From UBA6168 sp964643005 (GTDB taxonomy: Bacteria; Bacteroidota; Bacteroidia; Chitinophagales; Saprospiraceae): DNA of 64,000 nucleotides. The position numbers and the translations under genes were made by a program. The stretch covers positions 1 through 64,000 of the forward strand of contig CAZXQI010000002.1 of assembly GCA_964643005.1 (NCBI GenBank), written 5' to 3'. Within the stretch, counting starts at the first letter, position 1, and every line of letters starts with the position of its first letter. Shown piece after piece: positions 53,350 to 61,985 of this stretch. Under the pieces are notes generated by a model. That model had not been told where the DNA came from. It made no database searches and worked only from the letters and a program-made list of their open reading frames with translations.

Positions 53350-53946
53350 TTACTGGCGAAAACTGGCAATGGCATTAAGCATACCTCCATACACGTTGTT
53401 AAGGCCAGAGAGGTTCTTATTCAAAACACCCAGTTGATCTTTATACACTTTTGTGTCATTGAGAGAGTCGCTCAGGTCAGACATGGCTTCATTGAGCTTT
53501 GAATAAAAGTTATTCATAGACTTTATTTGTTCGCTTGTCCCTGAGAAGTCGACCTCTTGTAGCGCCTTCAGTGAAGATAAATTCTTAGACATAGATTGGA
53601 GCTCTGTGAGCATACCCCCAAGTTGGGCTTCTACAACTTCACCATTCAGGGGCGATCCGGCTGCAAAACCCTGCTGTTGCTGAGGGTCGGCTGTCAACGG
53701 AGTGAGATTTGCGTTGTAGTCGTCAAGTCCGGGATAAAGTTTATTCCAGTAGAAGTCGGGTTCGGGTCCGATAATACCCAGGAAAAAGAAGATAAATGCT
53801 TCCGTACACAATCCGATGATCAGCATTGTACTGGCGCCTTCCCAACTTTCCAGCTTGAAGAGAGCGCCGAGCAATACAACTGATGCACCCACACCGATGA
53901 TAAAGTTCTTGACGTACTTAAACCCTTTAGTTTTTAAGAAACTCAT
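53350..53946 (-). CDS. gldL: type IX secretion system motor protein GldL
   Basis: Inner-membrane motor subunit. Two hydrophobic helices at about 12-30 and 37-60 (VGASVVLLGALFKLESWEGA; MLIIGLCTEAFIFFFLGI) carry the conserved Glu in FKLESW and in LCTEAF that is tied to proton flow in the family, followed by a cytosolic helical tail. The 198-residue length is a little short. It precedes gldM by 54 bases and follows gldK after a 230-base gap that holds a hairpin. Confidence 0.95.
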   Translation of the reverse strand: MSFLKTKGFKYVKNFIIGVGASVVLLGALFKLESWEGASTMLIIGLCTEAFIFFFLGIIGPEPDFYWNKLYPGLDDYNANLTPLTADPQQQQGFAAGSPLNGEVVEAQLGGMLTELQSMSKNLSSLKALQEVDFSGTSEQIKSMNNFYSKLNEAMSDLSDSLNDTKVYKDQLGVLNKNLSGLNNVYGGMLNAIASFRQ

Positions 53947-54127
53947 TTTTAGTCGTTTTTAAATAATGTTAGCTAATTAAATGAATGAAGGATTGAAATT
54001 CTCCTTTTTCAAAATGTAGGTTTTCCATAAAGGTAACATCGCATTGGAAAAAGAAGAAATATTAGTTTGTTATTAAGCCTTTGCCAAAGATTCTTAATTG
54101 CGTAAAATGAAAAAAGAAAAGGAAAGA

Positions 54128-54158
54128 GAGAGGATAGCAAGTAATCCGCTATCCTCTC
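54128..54158 (-). terminator. hairpin between gldK and gldL
   Basis: A perfect 11 bp inverted repeat (54128-54138 with 54148-54158) around a 9-base loop. On the minus strand it is followed by a pyrimidine-rich tract with broken T runs. Being inside the gld series it is more likely a partial terminator or mRNA-processing/stability site than a full stop. Confidence 0.55.
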
Positions 54159-54176
54159 CTCATTTAGATTTTAGCG

Positions 54177-55436
54177 CTAAAAGTCATTGATAGAACGTCC
54201 AAGGAAAGTAAGCGCACAACGAAAACCTATGTAAGATTTTGTAGTATCCTGATACTCCCAATTTCTGTTGCCATTTTGTAGAAACCAACCAATATCTTTC
54301 CAGGAGCCGCCGCGGATTACTTTGCGTTTAAAAGCTTCGGGGTCGTCATCCTTAGCATCGTAGCGGATATCCGGGTTCAGGTCATGGATGAAAGAATAAG
54401 CATTCTCGTAGTATGCTGTTGAAGTCCATTCTGCCACGTTACCAGCCATATTGTACAATCCATAGTCATTGGGATAGTAAGCGTCGGCTTTAACGGTGTA
54501 TTGTCCTCCGTCTTCCGGATAGTTTCCGCGACCCGGTTTGAAGTTGGCCAACAAGCATCCTTTGGCATTGCGGAGATAATACCCACCCCAGGGATAAGGC
54601 GCCATGTCGTGACCGCCTCTGGCTGCATATTCCCACTCATGCTCTGTTGGCAGTCGGAAGTCTTCTGAGTTCACGCCATCGTTGCGTACAGCCTGATAAG
54701 AATCCCAGAGTTTAGTTCTCCAGTAACTGAAGGCTGTCGCCATGTGCCAGTTGATACCGACAACAGGGTAGTCGTCAAAGGCCGGGTGCCAGAAATAATT
54801 TCTGGTCATCGGCTCATTGTAGGAATAAGCGAAGTCGCGAATCCATACCAGGGTATCCGGATAAATATTAATTTTCTTACGCTTAATAAAGGAGGTGCGG
54901 GGAGATTTGCCCTTATCGTGAGCAGCTGCCTGCCAGTCGTACCATTCGTACTCGTATTCCATTTTGCTCACATTGAGTTCTTTCCGACCTGCAAAACGGT
55001 CGTCGCCCTGGTAGTACAAATCTTCCAGAGTCTCATCCGTCCAGTCAATTTCGAACTCCCAGTCTAATCTTTCTTCCCCTGTCATTTCATCTTCGATAAA
55101 GTGATCGAGGTAGGTATGAGCCAGAGAGTCTTTCACCCAATACACGAATTGACGGTATTCGTTGTTTGTAATTTCCGTATCATCCATGTAGAACCCCTGA
55201 ATAGAAATAGACTTGGGTCTCTGAATAAATGTATTGGATATGTCCTGATCGCTGGGGCCGATAAGGAGTGTTCCCGAAGGAATATAAACCATCCCGTAGG
55301 GATTGATCCCCTTCCAACCAGGACGATCCAGAACTCCGACCAACTGGCCGCTTTGCTTGCTACCGCAAGAAGATAAAAATGCTGCCATGATGAGCAGTCC
55401 AAACGAATTTCTTAGTAGTCTTTCCATTTTAAACAC
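54177..55436 (-). CDS. gldK: type IX secretion system lipoprotein GldK
   Basis: Outer-membrane-associated lipoprotein (PorK homologue) forming a ring with GldN. Its 419 residues include a signal with lipobox LSSC (Cys24), then an FGE-sulfatase-like fold: GMVYIPSGTLLIGPSDQD near 48, FYMDDTEITNNEYRQFVYW near 84, RLPTEHEWEYAARGG near 262 and VIRGGSWKD near 380. The cysteine pair needed for formylglycine-generating activity is not evident, as in known GldK. The start could be ATG 55427. Its promoter is about 100 bases upstream. Confidence 0.94.
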   Translation of the reverse strand: MFKMERLLRNSFGLLIMAAFLSSCGSKQSGQLVGVLDRPGWKGINPYGMVYIPSGTLLIGPSDQDISNTFIQRPKSISIQGFYMDDTEITNNEYRQFVYWVKDSLAHTYLDHFIEDEMTGEERLDWEFEIDWTDETLEDLYYQGDDRFAGRKELNVSKMEYEYEWYDWQAAAHDKGKSPRTSFIKRKKINIYPDTLVWIRDFAYSYNEPMTRNYFWHPAFDDYPVVGINWHMATAFSYWRTKLWDSYQAVRNDGVNSEDFRLPTEHEWEYAARGGHDMAPYPWGGYYLRNAKGCLLANFKPGRGNYPEDGGQYTVKADAYYPNDYGLYNMAGNVAEWTSTAYYENAYSFIHDLNPDIRYDAKDDDPEAFKRKVIRGGSWKDIGWFLQNGNRNWEYQDTTKSYIGFRCALTFLGRSINDF

Positions 55437-55532
55437 CCGAGTTTTTCCTTCTTAGTTGAAAAAAGAAATGTAAAAGTAACGCTTTGCCGAATAAAACAAA
55501 TAGCGCTTCCTAATTTGTGCTTTTTTGGCTGG

Positions 55533-55560
55533 CAAAATTAACATTTTATGGCTAACCAAA
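55533..55560 (-). promoter_or_regulatory. promoter of gldK
   Basis: Minus-strand TTTG (55560-55557), a spacer of 16 bp, and TAATTTTG (55540-55533), about 100 bases before the gldK ATG. The spacer is short by one to three bases. Confidence 0.45.
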
Positions 55561-55692
55561 CGAAAGGCATTTCATACTTAGTGTGGTTTCTGGAATTTTT
55601 AATCGAAAAGGTTAGCAAAAGTAAAATTCTTTTGAACAATCATTAAAAATACCTGCCAAAAGACTCTTTATTAAGGTTACATTTTGTAAAAA

Positions 55693-56664
55693 TCACAAGA
55701 ATCTGGGGTTATAAATGATAGCAGGTGGCCTTCCTTTGCCAATAGGCTTCCCTAAATTGTAGTTCAATAAAATTTCGTGCGAGCCATTGTGTACATTTTT
55801 TAGGCCTGATATGCCCACGCCTAAGGAGTAAGCAACCGAAATCCGCTCACTCAGGTTAAAGCCGCCAAAAATAACTATTGCATCAAAACTTTCTGAATGG
55901 TATCCTCTGAATGAAGCCCCTGCAAAAATATTTTCTTTATATTTCCCAAAGAAAGAAATATCAGTTTGTGTTTGCCACAAGTCAGATTTCACTAAAAAAG
56001 AAGGGTAAAACGACCAATCCCTCCCCGCTTCAAACCTATAGCCTGCGTAAAAAAAGTAGGTTCTTTCCTGTTCGTAGGAGAAATCCAGGTCGTTTATTTT
56101 ATTTCCCAATAAATTAATGGTAGAAATGGCCGTCTCAAATCTTTCTCCCCGATAAAACAGACCCGCGTTAAGACCTAAGCCGCTGCCTCTGCCAACTCGC
56201 GTATCAATAAAAGGATCCGAATGGTCGAGAGGATTGCCTTTGTCGTCAAAAATGGTTCCGGGCGTTCTGACTTTGGCGCCGTCCAGTTGTCGTTGCACCA
56301 ATCCAGCGCTGGCGCCCAGAGAAAGTATTCCCTTGTTGTTTAGTTCCAGGTGATAGCTGTAACCCAAAGATAAAGAAGTCTGTTTCCAGGAACCAAGCGA
56401 TTCATTTTCAAGGCCAATTCCTATTCCTCCTCCCGCTATGTAAAAAGGCAAATGCGCATTGACGTTTTGTGAAACCGGATTGCCATCGAGTTGTACCCAC
56501 TGGTTTCTGTACACCCCCGTTATGCTCAAAGAATTATCCAAACCCGCATAGGCCGGGTTAAAGGCGTATTTGTTGAGCATGTAAAGGCTGTACTGTGCCG
56601 GTTGTTGGGACAGACAGATTGCAGCAATGCTCAAAAAAAATATTCCACTAAAAACTTTCTTCAT
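55693..56664 (-). CDS. PorP/SprF family type IX secretion outer-membrane protein
   Basis: From ATG 56664 a 323-residue product with a signal peptide (1-20) and a beta-barrel pattern. The mature start QQPAQYSLYMLNKYAFNPAYAGL is the hallmark of PorP/SprF proteins, which are outer-membrane partners for type IX cargo and adhesins. Members of this family often lie beside gldKLMN, and this one is directly upstream on the same strand with a 256-base gap, so it may be separately transcribed. The frame opens 50 codons earlier with a signal-less leader, so 56664 is preferred. Confidence 0.9.
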   Translation of the reverse strand: MKKVFSGIFFLSIAAICLSQQPAQYSLYMLNKYAFNPAYAGLDNSLSITGVYRNQWVQLDGNPVSQNVNAHLPFYIAGGGIGIGLENESLGSWKQTSLSLGYSYHLELNNKGILSLGASAGLVQRQLDGAKVRTPGTIFDDKGNPLDHSDPFIDTRVGRGSGLGLNAGLFYRGERFETAISTINLLGNKINDLDFSYEQERTYFFYAGYRFEAGRDWSFYPSFLVKSDLWQTQTDISFFGKYKENIFAGASFRGYHSESFDAIVIFGGFNLSERISVAYSLGVGISGLKNVHNGSHEILLNYNLGKPIGKGRPPAIIYNPRFL

Positions 56665-56732
56665 AGACCTTTCTACTGGAATAGTCCGAAATGGTTTAAG
56701 TCTGATATCGCTTTGTTGCCTGGCGGTCTCTT

Positions 56733-58799
56733 TCAGGAATTGCGAGCCTCTTGCAACAACTGCTTTAGTTCTTCTACTTCTTTCACCGGCTTTTGGCAGG
56801 CGTAATCTCTGCATATATATATTAACGTGTCCTTGCCATTGCCTTTACCCTCTAACAAGGGGAACTGTGTCAGTTCTGATTTCGCTACCTGCATTACTTT
56901 TTGCGGCAAAAAAATCTGGTGAATGGCCTGAGCCTTTTGAAATGCCTGCTTTCCAACTACGGCAATTTCTGGAATACCGAACACTTCATTCATCAGTGCA
57001 ACAGCCCATTGACTGAATGAACTGGGGTACCGTTCAATAGATTCTTTCATGTTAAGCAACATATCTGAGGCCAGTTGCCTCCATTCTTCTTTCCCAAGCA
57101 ATATTCCTGCCCGCTGTAAATTCCGCACCATGCTCGAATTACCAGAAGGCATTGCCAAATCGCTCAATTCCTTGCGCCGAAGCAAAACGTCTTTTTGCTT
57201 TTCTGACGTAAAGTAGAAGATTTTATCTTTCTCATCAAAGAAGTTTTGCAAAACATACTCAATGTAGCGTCCGGCTTGCAAAAGCCAGTCATTGTCAAAT
57301 GTGATTTCAGCTAAGTCAAGCATCGCCGCAATTAGAAAAGCATAATCATCTAAAAAGGCGTCGTATTGCGCCTTTCCATCTCGCCAAGTGTGATACAAGG
57401 CGAGATCATCAGGCTGTTGAACGAGCTTTTCTAATAAAAATTTCAGGTTGGTCACTGCGGCGTCTCTGTAGGATTTATCGCCCAGCGCAGCGTATGCCTT
57501 TGTCAGTGCAGAGCACATCAGGGAGTTCCAGTCCAGTAAAATCTTGTCATCCAATCCCGGACGTATTCGCTTTTCTCTGATTTTGTAGAGCTTTTTTCGA
57601 TTCATCTGAAATCGCGCTCTCAACTCCTCTATCGGGATGTCTTTCTTCCCGGCAAACTCCTCCAGCGTCCGTCTCCGCCAGAGGATATTTTTTCCCTCCA
57701 TATTGCCCTGCCCGGTTACGCCGTAGTAATCGCAAAAAAGCGCAGACTCTTCGCCCAATAGCTCTTCAATTTCAGACTTCTTCCAAAGGTAATATTTGCC
57801 TTCCTCGCCATCCGAATCGGCGTCCTGGGCAGAGTAAAAGCCCCCTTCGGCTCCTGTCATTTCCCGAAAAACCCATTGGATTGTCTCTTCTAAAGTTTCT
57901 TTGTAAGCGCCCTTCCCCGTCAGCCTGTAGGCGTCCGCAAGCACCCCAATTAACAATGCATTGTCATAGAGCATTTTTTCAAAATGTGGAACCAGCCACT
58001 TCGCATCAGTAGAGTATCGGGAAAACCCGCCGCCTAAATGGTCGTAAATTCCTCCCATCGACATTTTATCTAAAGAGAGGAGAACGTGTTCCAAGGGTTC
58101 TTCTTTGCCCGAGTGATAGTGGTAGCCGAGCAAATACTCCAAAGACATCGTTCCGGGAAATTTAGGAGCGCTGCCGAAGCCTCCGTGTAGTCTGTCGAAT
58201 TGCTCCCTAAGGGAATAATAGATGCTGTCTATCTGGTTTTTGGTAAAAGGGCTCTCGTCGCTGACTATTCTCAAGCGGGCGCCTGTGAAAGCCTTTCCCG
58301 AATCCTTTATGATTTCAACCAGGCGTTGCGCCTGCTCCTCTACTGTTTTCCGGCGATTTTGGCAGGCATGGGTAATATTCATTAGCACCTGTAGCCACGA
58401 AGGTCTATTGTGAGACGGCATCGGAGGATAATAAGTTCCGGCATAAAACGGGCTTCCATCGGGCAATAAAAAACAGTTGAGGGGCCAGCCCCCGCTTCCA
58501 GTCAAAATCTGGCAGGCTTCCATGTAAATCTGGTCGAGATCGGGCCGCTCCTCCCGATCCACTTTGATACAGACAAAATTGTCATTCATGTAGTCGGCCA
58601 CTTCGGGATCTTGAAAACTCTCGCGCGCCATAACATGGCACCAGTGGCAGGTAGAGTAGCCAATACTGACCAAAATTGGCTTGTCTTCCTTTTTTGCTTT
58701 TTCAAAGGCCTCGGGTTTCCAGGCGTACCAATTGACAGGATTATGGGCGTGTTGGAGCAAATACGGCGAAGTTTCGTATTGAAGTTGATTCATAGACAA
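56733..58799 (-). CDS. DUF255/YyaL-like thioredoxin-domain protein
   Basis: A 688-residue protein of the YyaL/SPATA20 family: an N-terminal thioredoxin-like DUF255 domain (1-165) with STCHWCHVMARESF and the CxxC-like Cys51-His-Trp-Cys54, followed by an (alpha/alpha)6-type helical domain similar to glucosamine-2-epimerase and GH88/127-like folds. The family's function is unsettled. No signal peptide, so it is cytosolic. It is 68 bases upstream of porP/sprF on the same strand and may be co-transcribed with it. Confidence 0.9.
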   Translation of the reverse strand: MSMNQLQYETSPYLLQHAHNPVNWYAWKPEAFEKAKKEDKPILVSIGYSTCHWCHVMARESFQDPEVADYMNDNFVCIKVDREERPDLDQIYMEACQILTGSGGWPLNCFLLPDGSPFYAGTYYPPMPSHNRPSWLQVLMNITHACQNRRKTVEEQAQRLVEIIKDSGKAFTGARLRIVSDESPFTKNQIDSIYYSLREQFDRLHGGFGSAPKFPGTMSLEYLLGYHYHSGKEEPLEHVLLSLDKMSMGGIYDHLGGGFSRYSTDAKWLVPHFEKMLYDNALLIGVLADAYRLTGKGAYKETLEETIQWVFREMTGAEGGFYSAQDADSDGEEGKYYLWKKSEIEELLGEESALFCDYYGVTGQGNMEGKNILWRRRTLEEFAGKKDIPIEELRARFQMNRKKLYKIREKRIRPGLDDKILLDWNSLMCSALTKAYAALGDKSYRDAAVTNLKFLLEKLVQQPDDLALYHTWRDGKAQYDAFLDDYAFLIAAMLDLAEITFDNDWLLQAGRYIEYVLQNFFDEKDKIFYFTSEKQKDVLLRRKELSDLAMPSGNSSMVRNLQRAGILLGKEEWRQLASDMLLNMKESIERYPSSFSQWAVALMNEVFGIPEIAVVGKQAFQKAQAIHQIFLPQKVMQVAKSELTQFPLLEGKGNGKDTLIYICRDYACQKPVKEVEELKQLLQEARNS

Positions 58800-58846
58800 C
58801 TGTGCGTTTGATTCCCATTAGAAACAGGCAACCAATCATTCAGTTT

Positions 58847-59038
58847 TTAATTTCTTAAATACCGGCTCGTAATTTCAACCATCTCCTCCATGTCTTTAAC
58901 GCCTGTAAGACGGCGCAGAAATGGTCTTAAAGGTTTATCAAACAGGAAAGAAATGATAGTTTTGACGCCTTATAATATTGAGTCAATTGGCTCTTTGTCC
59001 ATCAGCCGGCGAATGAACAGCTCTTTGAGCGTCGCATC
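58847..59038 (-). pseudogene. possible degraded gene remnant
   Basis: In one minus-strand frame the text looks protein-like but is broken by in-frame TAA codons. It reads DATLKELFIRRLMDKEPIDS and then a stop at 58972-58970, then GVKTIISFLFDKPLRPFLRR and onward to SRYLRN and a stop at 58849-58847. A third TAA lies just upstream at 59041-59039. I do not recognise the family. The reading could also be chance in a noncoding gap. Confidence 0.25.
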
Positions 59039-59105
59039 TTAAAGACTGGGTTTCAGTGAGATATAGCGAGGCGCTTGGATTTGGTAAAACAATTAATCAG
59101 CGATT

Positions 59106-59519
59106 ATGCAAAAATTTTTCAAAATCATTTTGGGTCTGGGATTAGTACTCTTCGGCTTATTTTTGATAATGCGCCAGCCCGCCGGAGATACCGCCATGGA
59201 AAAGCAAAAGCCAGACTTTGCCATAGAAGCCGCAGACCTGTACCGGCAGTTTTCAATAGATGAATCAGCCGCCAACGGACAATACCTGAACAAAATCATC
59301 CTCGTCACGGGGAGGGTATCTTCTTCCGGCAGAGACGACCGGGGATACTCCTGGGTCGCATTGGAAACAAGCGACCCGTCCAACAGTGTCAAATGCCGAC
59401 TGGACTCCAAAATATTGCACCGCCGCACCAATTTTCAAAATGGAGAAAAAATCTCTCTCAAGGGCGTTTGCACAGGCTATACCGGCGACGTGGGGCTGAC
59501 CCAATGCGTGGAGCAATAA
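59106..59519 (+). CDS. OB-fold (tRNA_anti-like) protein, membrane-anchored or exported
   Basis: A 137-residue protein with an N-terminal hydrophobic segment (3-22) and then the OB-fold pattern of the tRNA_anti-like family: AADLYRQFSIDESAANGQYL near 42 and KIILVTGRVSS near 63, ending GDVGLTQCVEQ. The helix has no lipobox cysteine, so it is more probably an anchor or uncleaved signal. Family members in Bacteroidota have no known function. It is convergent with the helical-repeat gene. Confidence 0.82.
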   Translation: MQKFFKIILGLGLVLFGLFLIMRQPAGDTAMEKQKPDFAIEAADLYRQFSIDESAANGQYLNKIILVTGRVSSSGRDDRGYSWVALETSDPSNSVKCRLDSKILHRRTNFQNGEKISLKGVCTGYTGDVGLTQCVEQ

Positions 59520-59538
59520 GGCCGGCTTTCTCCAATCG

Positions 59539-61896
59539 CTACTTCTGAGCATACACCGCAAAATACTTGCACTCCTTAATAATCTGTCGGTAAAACTCCG
59601 TGTCCTGGTACTGTAGCTTTAGCCTACTGAAATTGACGAGGTATTCCTCAGGCAGGCGGGGTATCTGGTTGCAGCAGGGTTCCGGTTTGTATTCTGGCGA
59701 CTGGAAAAAGATTTTCTGTTCACAACGGGCGGCCTGGAAAGCAGCCCGGGCAGCCAGTTCGGGAGTAGCGGCTAAGAGGCGCGATTTTTCAAAAAAATAC
59801 AGCGCTTTACTAAGGCCGGTGTTCTCCCGATTGCCATAGGGAAATTTCCGGTAGTCGTAAACCCTGCTGTCGCCCTCCGCAAGTTTAGATTGATGAAGTT
59901 GCGTCCAGGTAGAGCCGCTGCGGAAGAAGTCCATGGCCTTCCAGGAATAGCCAAAGTAACTCATGTTGTAGTAGGCCAGTCCTAATCGGTAATAGTTCAG
60001 TGGAGCGCCTTCCAGGCCTGCTTTTGCCTTGTATTCGAGATCGAGCAATTTTTGGAGCAATTCGCCTTTATTCAAAAAATCAGACAGACTCAGAGTGTCG
60101 GTTGCTCTTTGGTAACAACTGATACAGTCTTTGAAAGTCTCTCTGAATGGGTTAAACTGCCCAAAGTCGTCCCAGGAACCGACAGGCATCCTCCTGTAGG
60201 TTTCAAATGCCGCCTCTATTTCTCCGCGGCTCATCAGCAGCGTAGCTTTTATATCGAGCAGCGCCTCGAGGGGATTATTTTCCATGAGCAGGCGCTCAAA
60301 TCGGGTCTGATTAGGCTTCAGAGCCGTGGCGATTAGGTCCTCGAGCAGGTCTATTTGTGGATTAGGTCGCAAGTCGCTCAAAGGTCTTTGGCTAAGAAAA
60401 GCCTTCCCTTTCTGATCGTAATTATTATAAAGCCAGGCCATCTTATCCTTTAAAAAGTCGGGGAAGCTCTGGTAGCTTCTGTACAGATTACTGTTTCGGA
60501 TAAGATCAAAGGCCAGACTATCTACTTCGGGAGAAGGTTTTTCAAAGGACGCAATCTTTAAAGCCAGTTGAAAAGCCTGTAGTTGATCCCTCAGCGTTTT
60601 ATCCTTAAGCTCTTCTCCTGATTCCACGAAAGTTCTTTGTGCAGCATAAAAATCGCCGGCTAAAAACTCGAGATAGCCCTCAGCTAAGCGCCATAGTTCG
60701 GGACGTTCCACTTTCCCTTCCTGTCGGGCTTTTCGGGCGAACTTTTGTAAATCAATGACGTACTTTCCCGTTCCCGGAGCGGGCAATTGATAATATTTTT
60801 TGTTCTCCTCCTTCCGACTATTGAACTCTAAGCCCAGAAGGTTTCGCTCCATCTTGCGGATTTCCTGCACTAATAGCACTTCGAGATGCCGGTTCTGGGG
60901 CGACAATTCGTAGATGCGCTCCATATCGCTCAGCGCCTTGCTCCTCTTTCCAGAAGCGCGGATGGCGTATAGCGTCGCCCGCTCCTCATCCGAATGACAG
61001 AGGCGCAGGCAGTCCTGCCATTCTTCATCTGTCTTAATGTAAAAACTTTGAAAAGCCGATGCTCTTCTCCCCGGGCAATGCTGGAAAACTAAGGAATAGA
61101 GATACGAAGCCTGCACATTGTCGCCGAGTTGGCGCAAGGCGCCCGCTCTGTGCCCCATGATCCACCAGGGGATAATGCTCTCTTCCCAACGGCTGTCCTG
61201 CTTGTCCACCTTTGGAATGAGTTCGTCGTATAGCGCCAGTGTCTGTTCATACTCGCCGGCATAATGCGCTAAGCGGATGATTTGGTAAGCGTAACGCAGG
61301 CGTATATAGTGCGAATTAGTTTTTGAAAATTGGCGCTTACCCTCCGCTATCAGGCGCTGCATGTTCTCCTTATTTCGAGGTGGAGCTTGCCATTGTTCCG
61401 TAGCTGTCACATGAGGCTCGCATTGTTTGGTGTAAATGAAATATTCGAGATTCTCCGTACATTTCTTTTTAAAAATAAAATGGGCTAAAGTGTTGTCCTG
61501 CAAATTAGGCGGTATCTGGAGCGACTTACTTCGGGTGGCTGTCAGCAGCAATTCCAATTCTCCAATGGGAGCTTTATAAATAATATAAGCCAGGTCTTCT
61601 CTTTTGATCTGTCCACAATAGCGCTCATACCACTCCGACAAATTATCCTTTTGATTTTCCTTTTCAACTGTTTCAAAATAATCCTTGTACAACTGATCAA
61701 AACGCATGAATACGGATGCCAAAGTCCCTTTGTCCTCCGGCTGGAGGATATCCATATTTATAAAAGTATAACCGTGAAAATAGCGGTCAGAAGGGATACA
61801 GGCCGGCGATAGCCGAAGCGGTAGCGTTCCAAAAAATACCAGCGCAGCCGTTTTGAAAAATAGATGGCAATAGTCAGTGAACCTGCGGGTCTTCAT
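59539..61896 (-). CDS. large exported helical-repeat (TPR-like) protein, unknown function
   Basis: A 785-residue protein not assignable to a named family. A signal-like segment (12-33, KTAALVFFGTLPLRLSPA) suggests export. The rest is almost entirely alpha-helical with TPR-like A/G/Y spacing: for example QTLALYDELIPKVDKQD near 217, then ALSDMERIYELSPQNRHLE near 330, RLAEGYLEFLAGDFYAAQRT near 415, and YYRLGLAYYNMSYFGYSWKA near 640. Such repeat solenoids usually bind proteins or glycans. It follows the lipoprotein gene by 89 bases on the same strand, and the pair may form a module. Confidence 0.75.
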   Translation of the reverse strand: MKTRRFTDYCHLFFKTAALVFFGTLPLRLSPACIPSDRYFHGYTFINMDILQPEDKGTLASVFMRFDQLYKDYFETVEKENQKDNLSEWYERYCGQIKREDLAYIIYKAPIGELELLLTATRSKSLQIPPNLQDNTLAHFIFKKKCTENLEYFIYTKQCEPHVTATEQWQAPPRNKENMQRLIAEGKRQFSKTNSHYIRLRYAYQIIRLAHYAGEYEQTLALYDELIPKVDKQDSRWEESIIPWWIMGHRAGALRQLGDNVQASYLYSLVFQHCPGRRASAFQSFYIKTDEEWQDCLRLCHSDEERATLYAIRASGKRSKALSDMERIYELSPQNRHLEVLLVQEIRKMERNLLGLEFNSRKEENKKYYQLPAPGTGKYVIDLQKFARKARQEGKVERPELWRLAEGYLEFLAGDFYAAQRTFVESGEELKDKTLRDQLQAFQLALKIASFEKPSPEVDSLAFDLIRNSNLYRSYQSFPDFLKDKMAWLYNNYDQKGKAFLSQRPLSDLRPNPQIDLLEDLIATALKPNQTRFERLLMENNPLEALLDIKATLLMSRGEIEAAFETYRRMPVGSWDDFGQFNPFRETFKDCISCYQRATDTLSLSDFLNKGELLQKLLDLEYKAKAGLEGAPLNYYRLGLAYYNMSYFGYSWKAMDFFRSGSTWTQLHQSKLAEGDSRVYDYRKFPYGNRENTGLSKALYFFEKSRLLAATPELAARAAFQAARCEQKIFFQSPEYKPEPCCNQIPRLPEEYLVNFSRLKLQYQDTEFYRQIIKECKYFAVYAQK

Positions 61897-61985
61897 TTCT
61901 CAGTAAAGATAAAAAGGGATTGAAATTTCTTTTGGCGAATATAAGCGGAAAGACTGAATTCCTAAGCTGCGCCGGAAGCGGTCGC

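Noticed and set aside
54177..55436. GldK as a formylglycine-generating enzyme
   Set aside because: The fold is shared, but the catalytic cysteine pair is not evident and the gene sits in gldKLMN order, so a structural secretion role is the better reading.
56665..56814. 50-codon N-terminal extension of the PorP/SprF gene
   Set aside because: The extension is basic and overlaps the upstream gene; the signal peptide begins at ATG 56664.
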